Source: Emydura subglobosa
Lineage: Eukaryota > Chordata > Testudines > Chelidae
Assembly (NCBI GenBank): GCA_007922225.1
Contig: ML679989.1
Location: forward strand, 17,939,570 to 18,003,569
Length of the DNA: 64,000 nucleotides
Direction: 5' to 3'
In this document: positions 37,146 to 48,587 of the stretch, piece by piece
How the letters are laid out: the number at the start of each line of letters is the position of its first letter
Numbering within the stretch: position 1 is the stretch's first letter
The notes under the pieces: model-generated
Databases searched by the model: none
What the model was told of the DNA's origin: nothing
The model's input: only the letters and a program-made list of their open reading frames with translations
Position numbers and translations under genes: made by a program

Positions 37146-38149
37146 CCTCCCCCGCAGTCCTAAAGCAAGCTTAGCTCTCACTGAATTCAATGAGAGTATT
37201 GCCTATGCCAGCACTGCAGGATCAGGCCCCTCAATTTTTAAGTGTGCTTCTTTTTCACTCACAAAAAGGACAGCTTTGTAGCACAACTAGAGCCCTGATC
37301 CTCGCCCTGGCAGGGTTTCTCTTCAATTCAGAAGGCTTTGCGGGAAAGCACAAGGTAGGCCCATGGGGCCAAAAGCCCTTTTGCAGAAGAACTAACTAGC
37401 ATGCCGCATTTAGCTAATAAAAATATTTTACCGTTCTATAACACCTTCCAGTCAAAGACCCTAACGTGCTTTTTAACCAGTAATTAATTTAGCCATATAG
37501 CACGCATGCGAAGTGTATGATACATACACAGGGATCACTTCATCCAGCTCTGAAATACAGATCCCTCTGCAGGACAACAGCTTACCAGCATGTGGGCAGC
37601 TGATGGCATTTACAGCTCCTATAGTCAATATCATGTTAAACTCTAGTTCCAAGGGGTCCGACAGAGCCGGCCCCAGCCACACCCAGCATTTCTCTGGCAG
37701 TCCCAGCAGTTTCTACAGATTTTAAGCTTTTATTTGAGAAGAAAATGTCCTACCCTCAGGGTTCTGAAGCACCTTCCGAACATGACCTGATACAGTCGCT
37801 GCCTGAGGTCGGTCAGCAACAATGAACCAAATTCAGCGTTGGCATGAGGGGAGCAGCTCCCACGGAAGTCAAGGGAAGTTGCACCCTTCTTGCATCAGGG
37901 GTGCAGGTGACCCATTCGCCACCGAGAAGTGTGAACTGCCCACAGCCATATATTGGGGGTGTTGACTCTGAAACCTAATGATGATCATCACTAAGCCGAC
38001 TGGTTGATGCTTTCGCTTCTGATGGTGTTAGCAGAAACACCAAAATACTCTGTGGCCTCTTCAGAGAAGGCACCTTAGGTTTGTACCACGAATCCATGAA
38101 GCGCCTACCGTTCTGCAACTACCCAGGGCTGGGCCTGAGGATGAGCCTG

Positions 38150-38750
38150 TACAGCGCCTAGCGCAACCGGGCCCACATTCTAAGCGCGCTCCGGGGGGGG
38201 GAGGCAACTGCACTACAAACAAAAAATGACCATACTGTGGGCAGGGCTAGGGAGGGCACGGAGCTTGCACAGAGGTGCCCCCAGGCTGTGAGACGCTGAG
38301 CCCATCACCCTTCCACCGACCCCCAGCTCCAGCCCCTTCCCCGCCTGCTCCAGCCCGCGCAGCGCAGCGCAGCCCCTCTCCTGCCCAGCCGAGACGGGCT
38401 GCGCGGCGCGCACTCACTCACTCACCTGCTGCCGGCTGGGCCAGCGGCGGCTGCGCTCCAGCTGCGGGCTCCCGGCTCCTGCTCCCGCGCGCTGGCTGGC
38501 TGGGGCGGGGGACAAGCGGCAACAGCAGGCGAGCGGCAGCCGAGCCCGGCGCTAGGAGCGGGGGAGCCGGCACGCGGGGCTGAGGAGCTCAGCGACTGCC
38601 TGTCTCCTCCCTCCCGGGCAGGCTGCGAGCGGCTGGGCGCAGCGCTTCCCCCGCCAGCGCCACGCCGAGCCGCTGCTCCGCATCTCCGAGCGATTGGCAG
38701 CACGCACAGCCCGGCCCGGTGCAAGGCAGCCCCCCACCGGGCACCCCCTG
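38150..38750. promoter_or_regulatory. CpG island, likely promoter of the kinase gene
   Basis: GC-rich, CpG-dense sequence (for example around 38390-38420, 38460-38580 and 38620-38700) stands out from AT-richer flanks. GC-box-like runs (GGGGCGGGGG near 38502) are present. No TATA box is evident, in line with a housekeeping-type promoter. It ends abruptly where the C-rich minisatellite begins. Confidence 0.65.
38426..38700 (-). other. Probable non-coding first exon of the kinase gene; 5' end approximate
   Basis: On the minus strand CAG|GTGAGT at 38426/38425 is a full-consensus donor followed by a GTGA run, placed inside a CpG-rich block. The segment 38426-38588 has no ATG on the minus strand, as expected of a 5' UTR exon. 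It is the only CpG island between the kinase start codon at 8833 and the window's other gene, and it lies on the correct side. The upstream limit near 38700 is a guess from base composition. It could instead be a plus-strand promoter or serve both strands. Confidence 0.5.
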
Positions 38751-39420
38751 CCGGTGCAGGGCACCCACCCCCAGAGCAAGGCACCACCTCCGGTGCATCC
38801 CCCAGCCTGTGCAATGCACCCCCCTCCACCCCCAGAGCATCCCCCGGCAGATGCAATGCACCCACCCTCCCATGCATCCCCCTGCTTGTGTAATACACCA
38901 ACCCCAGCACAAAGCACCCACTCCAGTGCACCCCTCTGCAGATGCAATGCACCTACCCGCTCATGCATCCCCCAGCCTCTGCAATGCACCCACCCCCAGG
39001 GCAATGCACCCACCTCCAATGTCTCCCCCTGCTGATGCAATATATCCACTCCAGAGCAATGTATCCACCCTCCAGTGCATCCCTTGCAGGTTCAATGCTC
39101 TACTCACCACCAATGCAATACCCACTCACCGGTGCACCCCACTGTGCATTCCCCCTGCCACTGCCACTGCCATGCAGCCGCCCCTGGAGCAACACACCCA
39201 CTCTCCAATGCACTCTCCCCTAATGCAATTTACCCACTCTCCATGTTTCATTCCACCTGGGCATCCACCTTCCTGAACATCTCCCCAACATCCCATCCAC
39301 CAGTGCACCGAGTCCATTCCCCCAGGCAATGTATGCATCCCTCCCAGTGCACGGCACCCCTCCATTGCCCCCACCCTCCAGTAAAATGCACCCGTCCCAC
39401 CAAAGTAATGCACCTTGGTG
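38745..39420. repeat. C-rich degenerate minisatellite
   Basis: Variants of TGCAATGCACCCA recur near 38811, 38852, 38942, 38978, 39000, 39035 (as GCAATATATCCAC) and 39054 (as GCAATGTATCCAC). They alternate with CATCCCCC-type and CCCCAGAGCA segments. The spacing is irregular, roughly 20-45 bases, with higher-order pairs. The plus strand is C-rich and G-poor throughout. The overlapping open frames on both strands are products of the repeat and are not genes. Confidence 0.8.
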
Positions 39421-40059
39421 TATTTGTGTCACACTCCATCCCTCAGGAGACAGAGCAGGTGCTGCATTCCATCTTCCCTGCCCCCCAACTACCTTTCAGG
39501 GGAAGAGAAAGCCAAGGAAATTAAAACCCTCCACCCCATCCCTCCCAACTAACGATCTTCTGGCTCTGTGTAATAACCGGCACAAGGATTGGACTAGCTC
39601 TCTATTCCTGGCTCCAACATGGTCAGGAACTTCCTCATCTCTGTGTGTTTCCCCTGGCATTTCATTCCCGTTTGCTGAATATGAAGGAAGGCGCCTTTTT
39701 TTACCTTGGTCTGCAGCATGGAGACCTTCTTGTAGAGTTCCCCTCTCTCCAGGAATATCACTAATAAATCAGTGTCAGCAGGTGTGAAGACTTGAATGCT
39801 GCTAACAGGGAGGGCAGTGGAGGGTGCTGGGGACAGAGAGTTGAAATCAAAGACATGCCTTCAGCTCTTGTGTCCGTCTATCTAATGTACCCATCACCCG
39901 GCAGCTAGACAGCCGAACTCCAACAGATTTACCTAGGGTAAACAATGACTCTGAAATCTTGTATTTGCAGCTCACGATTGAGGCAGAAGAACTTGTGTGG
40001 TCAGGTGATAGGGACTTAGCCAGCCTGGATCTGCCAGCTCTGGCCTCCATCCACTCTCT

Positions 40060-40240
40060 TCACCCGTCTGTGCTTCTGTTTCCCCTCTCACATTTTGTTG
40101 GCCTTGGCTATTCAGTTTGTAATCTGAGAGGCAAGCACTGTCTACTGTGCAGTGCTAATTGTCCAGTGTCTAGCATCAGGGGGTCCTGATCTCACCCGAG
40201 GCCCCTAAGCGCTACTTTAATGCAAATAATAATGTGTGGA
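40060..40240 (+). repeat. SINE 3' tail fragment
   Basis: CCTTGGCTATTCAGTTTGTAA, GGCAAGCACTGTCTACTGTG and GGGGGTCCTGATCTCACCC, then CTACTTTAATGCAAATAATA, match the tail at 23960-24195. Confidence 0.65.
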
Positions 40241-40649
40241 GTTATTATTTTAATGTCATGTATTTATATTGATTTAATATGGGTTGCTTCATTCAAGGAA
40301 AGGATGCCAAGCCATTCAGTAGGGCTATTACAGGACTAGTTTAGCTTTCTTGCAGAGGGCATGTTGGGGAAAAATATATCTATATAAAATAGGGTTACGC
40401 ATTAACTTACATGTATCTGGCACAAGGAACATCTCTGCTGATCAGGGGAAGTGGTAAGAGATTTCCAGTGGCTACCTGCATATATAAGGCCAAGCACATC
40501 CAATCCAGTGGTCAGTGTGATGGTCATGGATTTCCAGATGTTCACTCGTCCTTTGGATCTAGTGTTCCTGCCTCCGTTCACACCCAGGCAACACCATTGA
40601 CTTCAGTGAGGTTATACTGGTGTATGTGAGATCAAACTTTGGCCCTCTG

Positions 40650-40745
40650 CTCAATTTTCAAATGTAGGTGCCTAAACATATATATAGGCACCTAAATACC
40701 CATCTTAGGTGCCTAAACTGAAAATTTAGGTGCCAAAATATTGCT
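40650..40745. repeat. Palindromic repeat of the AGGTGCCTAAA family
   Basis: CAATTTTCAAATGTAGGTGCC and its near inverse GAAAATTTAGGTGCC with three internal AGGTGCCTAAA/TAGGCACCTAAA units make a hairpin-prone element, related to 21055-21185. Confidence 0.65.
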
Positions 40746-42482
40746 AAGGTAAATATTGCTTAAGGTACCCATGTTTGAAAAGTAGGCTCTGTAATGTAAT
40801 GACTTCTGCATTTGTACCAGTGCCATCTCCTGGAAGGGATATGGCAGATGTGTCGCTGTTTGCTATACATTGTGTTTCCCCCGCTGTGTGTGATAGTGGA
40901 GTTATTTCTCTGAGAGGCTCGTGTGTTAGGAACCTAAACTGATGAGTTCTATTGTCTTTGTCACAGATGTGTAGTTCACTGCAGCTGTAGTGGCCATAAT
41001 CCTTACTGAGCCGCAATGCAAAATGCTCTACTCTAGAGTGTAATTCCCAGTGTTAAACTGATCTTGAATCCAACTCACCTTGCTGTGTAATGTGCTTTAT
41101 ACTCCCACTCTCATCCATATATATAAATCAAACCTTCCTTTCCCCTTCCCCCGGCAACTTTCCTAGAGATCCTATTGTCCAAGCAGAGTTCCTATTGTTA
41201 CATACTGGAGTGAGGCTCTATCAATAACTTGAAAACATCATCCTAGCATTTCTCACCAGTCCTCTTGCCTGCCCTGGTTGCTCGCTTAGGTCTGAACTGG
41301 CTGATTATTGGGCATGTGCCAAATGCGGACCTGAAATGCTGTGAGCTAGAGCCTTCGAGAGCCATGCACCAGTGGCTGTGGAATCAGACAGCTGTGTCTG
41401 CTCTGGCTTTGAAATTGAGGTCTTTTTAGACATGCTTTCTTACCGATGCTTTCAGGCAGTTTAAGATTACCAAGTGACTTGGGATTGTTGTGAAGGATGC
41501 CATCAAATCCATGTGTTTTGTTGTCATTAAAATAATTAGACACATGCTGAAGATCTAAGGTTAAAAAGTCTCACTGGAGAAGCCTGAGCTGCCTACTGGG
41601 AGCTCCTCTTCTGAAACAAAGGCCCATGAATCCTGGTCCTTTATCTAAGGAGCCCTCTAGTGTCTCTTTCTATATTTTCAAGAAGGTAGCAGCACCATTC
41701 AACCCCAGGCATTACACAGGATTTATGGATAGTGCCGAGGGTTGCAATCTGTCTTGAATTTAGTAGTTTTCATGAGTGGCCATTTAAAGACCTGATAGTA
41801 CCTTGTGTCTGGCTGTGACAACTGTTGTGTCACCACATCATACGCCATCCCACCGTGCCACTTGGATGGAGATTGTGTTGCCATTGTGAGAATTTGGTCC
41901 CAATGTGTCAGCCTGAAAATTCACAACTGTCATAGCCAGGATCGCAAAATGCTTCATAGAAAGGGTTCGTCATAAACAAAATCCATCGAGGACATGCTAG
42001 ACCAAACAGACGTGACAGAATAGAGATAAAGAGATGAACCATGGTTCCACCCCCGCTGAAATGTCAGAGACTTGCTTGCCTTTTCCTCCAGCACATCGAT
42101 CCCAAGGAGAGACACTTTGCTTTCAACCTTCCGATGAGTGTTACTCAGGTGCCCCTGCTGGGCCTGCGCAGAGGAGCAACCCAAAGGTGAGCTGAGATTC
42201 AAGGGGAGATTGCCCAGCTAAAATCTGAGCCCAGCAGATTGCCACACGCTTGTGTCTGATTTAGTCCTTGTACTATGGAAAGGCTGACCAGGGTGTTTGT
42301 GTCCTCAGAAAGGACTGAAGCCATTCCATAGGTCATTTGATACAATCTAATAACTTCGGCAGCAAAGCATTCCGTGGTGCATTTTTATTTTTGCGTGGGA
42401 AGGTTGGTGACCCGTAAGGTCTGCAATAACCAGGCTGGTGATGTAGGGCCACTGAAAACAAGCAGCTGGAAGGAGCACAGGT

Positions 42483-42669
42483 AGGGTATATCTACACTGC
42501 AGCTGGGAGCAGGCCTCCCAGTCTGGGTCAACAGAGTTGTGTTCGCAGGGCCCAAGCCAGCGTGCGACAAATAGCTGTGCAGACATTGCTCTGACACTGT
42601 TTTTTGCCTGCTAGTGTGAGGCACATTCACACAATTCTGTGCTGCCACGTGCAGTGTAGACATATCCCA
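42483..42669. mobile_element. 187-base hAT-like MITE
   Basis: GGGTATATCTACACTGCAG (42484 on) and GCAGTGTAGACATATCCCA (ending 42669) are inverted termini with one or two mismatches. Confidence 0.75.
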
Positions 42670-43860
42670 AGACACAATGAATTCACCCGGTTTAGGATCA
42701 ATACAGTGCCCTGCCCACACCCCAAAGCTCGGTCCTGTACAACAGGACTCTGAGCCCTAGGGGTGGGACACGGAGGGGATCCTTGCCCTGCAACGACTCC
42801 TCTGGCCAATTTAAGAGCATCAGTGAGTCTTGTCCTGCCTCTTTTGTCAGAGAGCACAACGGGCCCCATGTGGTGGTTGGTGGTGGAGTCTTTGAAGGAG
42901 AAAAAGGTGGGAGGGGCAGCAAAGCTTCCAGGGGTACCCTGAGGCCTCTCCTCACCCAGGAGAGAAAGCTGTGGGATGCGTTGTGTCCCATAAACCACCA
43001 CTGATTGTCTCTGCCCCCTTTAAACCAGCCTCAGGTTCTGGCTCAGCACCCACACCTGCACCTGTGGAAGTCCTTGGCAAATCTCCCAATGGGAGCAGGA
43101 GCAGGCTTTAAACGCCCATGTTTTCTGCAGCAGTCTGGGCCTCCAGCATCTTAACCTTCAACATCCTTGATGACTGATAATGTCTGCCTATTAGCAGGAG
43201 TTGGGGCGGATGTGCTTCCATTTGGCATTTGTCCAAGCTGTAACATCAGCCCTAGGAAAGCAACCTGCTGGGTCTTGTACACACAGAGCCTAAAGGTCTG
43301 GTTTCCAGGCGGTAAGTAACTCTTGATTTCTCCTTTGTTATGCCTGCTCAGCATCATACACAACTATAGCACTGTGGTGCATCATCACCATGACATAGAT
43401 GAGCTTAGTCAAAACCACTGCTCCAAACTCCCCTGAACTTCAAGGATGTTCCCATGTAGATCTGACCTTTGTGGCTGAGGCAGCTCTCTGCTGGTATCTA
43501 CTTTCACTGTCACACTGTGGATTTCTCCAGAGGGGGCCCAACCCTTAAAGGAATAGTCAGCCACTGGTGAAATGTGCTGAATATAGCTAACTCCCTAATG
43601 AGCTGCCAGCAATTCTAATGGCAAAGCAGGCCTTTCCAGATCAGATTTCAAGGCTCTGCTTGCCATTGCTGAACATGCAATTAACATTTGTCCATTCCAG
43701 TAAGAATCAAAGGGTGTGCGTAGGGCAAGAAACCCGACTGTAGGAACAGCATGTTAGCTAGGGCTAATTCTTCCACCTGCTCAGCCCCACAGACTGCACC
43801 TGGCACCTCAGAATAGATCTCCGGCATTTCAGCTTTGTGCACCTGCCCTGAGTGTAACCT

Positions 43861-44144
43861 GGGATTGCCACCCGTCCGGTTTTTACCCAGACAGCTCGGG
43901 TTTTTGACTTCTGTGTCTGGGTGCCATAAGGTTTTTGGGAACCTGGCAACCCGAAATGGCACCTGAATCAAAAGTCTGGTTTCCACAGGGTGGGGTCGTT
44001 CACCCACACCAGCCCCTGCTCAGCCAGGGTGGCTCCTACCTGCAGGCAGGCTCCTTGAGGTGGGAGATGGGGGCGGGGCCTTGGGGGAAGAGGGAGGGCA
44101 GGGCCTCGGAGGTCCACTTACCAGCAATTAGAGAGGTGGCAACC
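43861..44144. mobile_element. TIR element of the GGTTGCCACC type
   Basis: GGGATTGCCACCCGTCCGG at the left and GAGAGGTGGCAACC at the right are imperfect inverted ends. The core is G-rich and non-coding. It is related to 60441-60895 by its termini. Confidence 0.6.
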
Positions 44145-44388
44145 GGTCACCAGTAAAGCCCATTTCTGGCATGGACATTGAAACGCAGCTAGTGATTTTT
44201 GTTAATGGTCCACGGAGAATGGATTAAGTCCTGAAAAGATCCTGGACTAACTTGAAACATGAGAGAGCAAAGCAGACAAATCTGCTGTGGTAGGGCCCCG
44301 TACAATTGCAAGGATCTGTGACACATCTCAGAGCTTGCGACCAAAGACAGGTGTAAATATCGAGGCTGCTCCGTGACAGGGTACACCA

Positions 44389-44440
44389 AACCCCTAAGGT
44401 GCCACTAGCGTGCCAACCCCTAAGGTGCCACTAGCGTGCC
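44389..44440. repeat. Perfect 26-base tandem duplication
   Basis: AACCCCTAAGGTGCCACTAG plus CGTGCC occurs twice head to tail with no mismatch, followed by a partial AACTAGCGTG. Confidence 0.95.
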
Positions 44441-47400
44441 AACTAGCGTGGCAAGCACTGGAGATTTTTCAGCAGTGAGGCCGTGTAGGTGCTGGCCCTG
44501 GTGGGACCCAGTAGCCACTAGGACCCATGGCAAAGGGAATGGGAAAGGTGACAAATACCCTCACTACCGAAGCTTAAACACTTGCAGTTCAAGTGAGCGA
44601 CAGCCCTAAATGTTTGGGTCCCACCCTGGGGAAGTCCAGCTGAGAGTCAAGGCTCTTCCGACCTCGGGTGCACTCCCCAGTCCTGTCTCTATGCAAGCAA
44701 ATAGGAGCTGGCAGGTTTCCAAGCCAGGCTGAGTTAGTGTCTCTCATTGGGACCCCTCTGCACTGGCTCCCTGACTAGCCACTGCTGTTCCCCCGTAAGT
44801 CCCGCACCGACCTGCACCACCTGCAAAGTTCAGTGCTCACAGTCTGGTGGGAGTTTTGCCATTGATTTAATTGGGGCCAGGATTATACCTAAACAAAGAT
44901 TTTTAAAGAAAAAAAAAATAAACAAGCTTCCCCCTGCCCCATGTGCTTTGAGTCTAAGACTTAACTCCCTCACCCCTGGTCTCTAGTAGATGACCTTCCC
45001 CACCTCCAAGCCCCATTGCAATCACCTTCCTTGGTTAGGGCTGACTTCTGAGGCCATCAGTGTATTAACCCCTTGCTTGGCTTTAGAAGTCATTGCACAG
45101 TGATGGAAGACGCTCCCAGCCCCCAGGAAGGGAGAAAGACCAGGCATGGGAATTGAACTCACACCAACGTTGGCCACAAGAGCACTAGGCTGGCCCAAAG
45201 TGGGCCCTTTGAAAGCTAAAGGGGACCAGAAAGCTCTGAGACTAGTAAGGGGACAAAAAGAGCCTTTCACCTGGAGGTGACCAGTTCCAAGTCAGATTAT
45301 GTCAGTAGCTAAAGTCTCTACCAAAGGACAGCTGTTTGGACTACATGAGATGAGCTGTCAGGCTCAATTCAAGTCCTGGGGAAGAGGTGTCTATATCATC
45401 ACCATTGTTTGGGTCCTGCAGATTGAAACCAAGGGTTGAAAGGGCTCCTGAGATGGGAATGCCCAGTGGTCTAGGTCAGGGGTTCTCAACGTGGGGTTGT
45501 GAACAGCTGTCAGGCAGGCATGAGCACCCAGCCTTCCCACATTGGTAAATGAGAGGAAGAGCAGCTGGCTGGGAGAAGGATCCTGGGGTGGGGTGGGGGG
45601 CAATCCTGGCATGGAAAAGGGAGGGAAGTGTATACAAAAGGATGAGCACCCCAGACCAGAGTTAGCTGGAGAGGCAAACTGGCGGGAAGCAGTGTAAGGG
45701 AAGCTGTCACTTCTGCTGCCCCTGCTGTACCCTCTCTGGATAAACGAGGTCTTCAGTCTGCAGGGCTGTCAAACTAGCGTCTTCCAGCTTCTCCAGAGCC
45801 TCCCTCCTGTTGGGATTCTGGCTGCGCTTTTCCCAACACTACTGCTCTCTGCACAGCCTGCTGTGGCACCTGAAGGTTGCGAGATCTCCCCTTTAACCTC
45901 CTCCTGTTACTGGCCAAGATGGCCATCTCTGATCCAGGAAGAGATGGCTTGATGGGGAGGTTCTTTGTGGCTGCAGGGTCTATTTCAATTTCCTTTCATA
46001 CACCTGGGAAGAGATCCTCTAGGAAGCATCCACTGACTCCTTGGATTCCTTTCTGAAGCAGTGGTCACTGCCCGGGGTTCTCTGCTTGATGTCCCCACTG
46101 GGTACCCTTGTTTTGAACACTTAACCCCCCATTCCTGTTCCTGTTTTATCATTTGTCATCCCAAGGAATCAGTTGTCTGAGGGGTCAAGCCTGTCATCCT
46201 ATGTAGGCTTAGACTCGCCCTCCCAGAATTCAGATAGGCTAGCATCTTCCAGGAGGAAGGGTAGCAATCCCCTGAGTAGGCAATTTACTCACCCGCAGTA
46301 ATACTATTTCATGTCAGCATTGATGCTGTTTCCTGCTGTCATCAATATACACAGCACACACCAGGAAAGGAACTGAAAGTCTGGAATTAGTGTGATCCTC
46401 CAGAAATCTTTCACTGCACTGCTCAGCAGCAGCAGTGGCTTCTTCCAGGGTCACTATCATTAAGGCTCTGAGTCAGCCCAAAGGGAAAGTCTGTTTTCTC
46501 CCCAAACTTGTGTTAGTTACTAAAGCTAAGAAATCAGGACTTTGGGGGAGAAATTTTAATGATTTTAACACCCTTTTTTAAAAACAAGAGTTACCCCCAG
46601 TCCAGAAAGTCATTGAGGCAAATAAACTAAGAAGTGTCACAAAAGGATCTGATATTTATACGAGCAGGAATAGCCCTTGTGATTACTTTGATGAGGTTAA
46701 CCATTTAGAGATGGTCGACATTCATTTAGTGTCCAATCTGGAATTGTTAAGATTCTATATTTCAAATGTTATCAACCTTCATGCTTCAAGGCATGAGCTG
46801 GACATCTGTGGGGGTCAGGAAGAAATATTCCCACCCATAATACATTGCACAATTAACCATGCACTTTTGTCACTTTCCTGTGTGGCTTTAAGTCCAGTCC
46901 CACATCTCCTTCAAATTGCTAATGAACTTCTTGAGCAGCTAATATAAAAGATACCACTTGGATCTTAAAGTAACTGTGGCTGTTTCAGAAATGAGGATAC
47001 ATTCTGATTTAAGTGAGACAGGAGCAAGCTATGTATAGGGTTGGTAGGACTCATTTACAATTGATTACACACTTGACCCTTCTTGCCATCTTAAATGGGC
47101 TTCCCACATCCTGTTTTCATATTTGTAACCTAGGGCCATGGGATGTCAATTAACACAGTTAATAAAAAAGCTCTTTACACTGAGCAGTATTGTTGCTGAT
47201 CTGAACAATAGACGCAAGTCCCAGGAGGGGCAGCGCATTGCTGCAAGCAGTTTCTCTTAGAAACATGATGATACTTTGTTCTATTAAAAAGGCTTAAGTG
47301 CTTCTTTATCATCACCTAGGTGTTTGTGAGCAAAACAGCTGTGACACACCAACTTCGAAAGGAAGATACTGGAGCAATCTCATGTAAGGAAAGTGCCAGG

Positions 47401-47981
47401 TGCTTCCCCTAGCCCTTATGCAAGTTCCTCAGACTACGGGCTTGGGAATTAGTTAACCTAGGGGGAAAGATTTATGCAACCTCAAAATAAATATCTGTAC
47501 AAATGCAGGTCTCTAGAAATACAGGAATATAGATCGTTTTGTTTGAGCAGAGAGGTTCTGTGGATCCCTCCACTTTTTCTCTTTTATTTCCTTTCTCTTA
47601 TTTTTCAAGACCCCCCAGTTTTTGACTAAGAAAGACTTGAAGCAGCTCCTGCCATTACATTTCAGTGCTGCTGCAAGTCTGGTCTCAGAGGACCACTAGA
47701 AAGTGACTCTCCTTTCTTCTCTCTAGGTTTTGTTGTTTACCCGTGGATTTCATGTTATGGATTGGGGTGGGGCAGGGCAGATCTGTAGGGGGCAGGAAAG
47801 ACATGAGTTTTCCCTCTTTAGATCCTGCTCTTTGATTTATTTGGCTACTTGCCCTATTTATGATCATGATGTTTTTACTTTAGTTATGAAGATACTCAGT
47901 CATTTGAATTTGGGCACCTAAAAATGAAAATATATTATTTATTATTATTCAGGATCTATAGAATGCCATTTAAAGATGGTT

Positions 47982-47999
47982 GGGGGGGGGGGGGGGGGG
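47982..47999. repeat. Poly-G run of 18 bases
   Basis: Uninterrupted G homopolymer on the plus strand; capable of forming stacked G structures and hard to sequence accurately. Confidence 0.9.
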
Positions 48000-48132
48000 A
48001 GAGCGGCGGAAAGGACAGATTGCTCCATACAGTATACCTGTTCTGTTTTCCATAGTGGATCAGCCAAAGATTACATTTAAATTGGTACATCTGGATTACA
48101 GTATTACATGCAGTAATCTGAAGTATTACATG

Positions 48133-48259
48133 CATCTGAAGAAGAGAGCTGAAGTCTCTCGAAAGCTTATGCCTGCAAATATTAAATTTGTTAGTCTTTA
48201 AAATGCCACAGACCTCTCGTTGTTTTTGCTGTATACAGACTAACACGGCTACCCCTCTG
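48133..48259 (+). mobile_element. 127-base retroposon 3' fragment with 13-base target duplication
   Basis: GAAGTATTACATG flanks it exactly at 48120-48132 and 48260-48272. The element reads CTGAAGAAGAGAGCTGAAG, CTCGAAAGCTTATGCCTGC, TTGTTAGTCTTTAAAATGCC and ACAGACTAACACGGCTACCC, a sequence common in reptile genomes. It is 5' truncated and lacks a poly-A tail. I suspect a Penelope-like element but am not sure. Confidence 0.8.
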
Positions 48260-48581
48260 GAAGTATTACATGGTTAATGACAGTTAAAGTTTACTCTTAC
48301 AATTGCTGCACTGGAATGGTATATCGTACTGATTTATGTTGAATTGTTTAAATTTGTATTTACCCAAAATTATTGATCAATTTAATAAAAATAAATTACC
48401 AATTTAATTTTACTGTTTCTAAGCTAGATCACCTTAAATTGCATTGTCTAATAGCTGCGTTACAAGAGGGCAGCAGTAAATCACTTAGCTTGTGAAACAT
48501 CTATATAACAACAATAATTTTAAATGGTGTTAGAAATAAACAAACAGGTTGTTCCTGGGGTGGACTGGGGAGACGGAACTC

Positions 48582-48587
48582 TTTATT
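48582..48587 (-). terminator. Possible polyadenylation signal AATAAA
   Basis: AATAAA on the minus strand, followed downstream by GTTCCGTCTCCCCAG. It would serve the candidate exon at 49570-49786. It could instead be the R region of a degraded LTR. Confidence 0.25.

Larger units (their letters stand above)
8845..38425 (-). other. Kinase intron 1 (about 29.6 kb)
   Basis: The span depends on the first-exon model ending at 38426. Apart from the repeats listed separately I find no exon with a recognisable protein. Stretches where I see nothing identifiable include 10.1-10.6, 12.0-13.9, 15.1-16.7, 17.0-18.2, 24.2-26.0, 29.1-30.2, 33.1-35.1 and 35.3-36.3 kb, apart from short low-complexity runs. 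Long open frames here (for example 15579-16376 and 9445-9996) have no protein features. Confidence 0.5.

Noticed and set aside
38745..39420. Possible CRISPR-like spaced repeats
   Set aside because: Units are degenerate, irregularly spaced and C-rich, in a vertebrate genome. It is a minisatellite.
38552..39524. Open frames of up to 185 codons around the minisatellite, on both strands
   Set aside because: Low-complexity products of the C-rich repeat and of the CpG island, without any domain.
46711..46947. 78-codon open frame, plus strand (MVDIHLVSNLELL...)
   Set aside because: Looks protein-like at first, but there are no splice signals, no family match and AT-rich surroundings.
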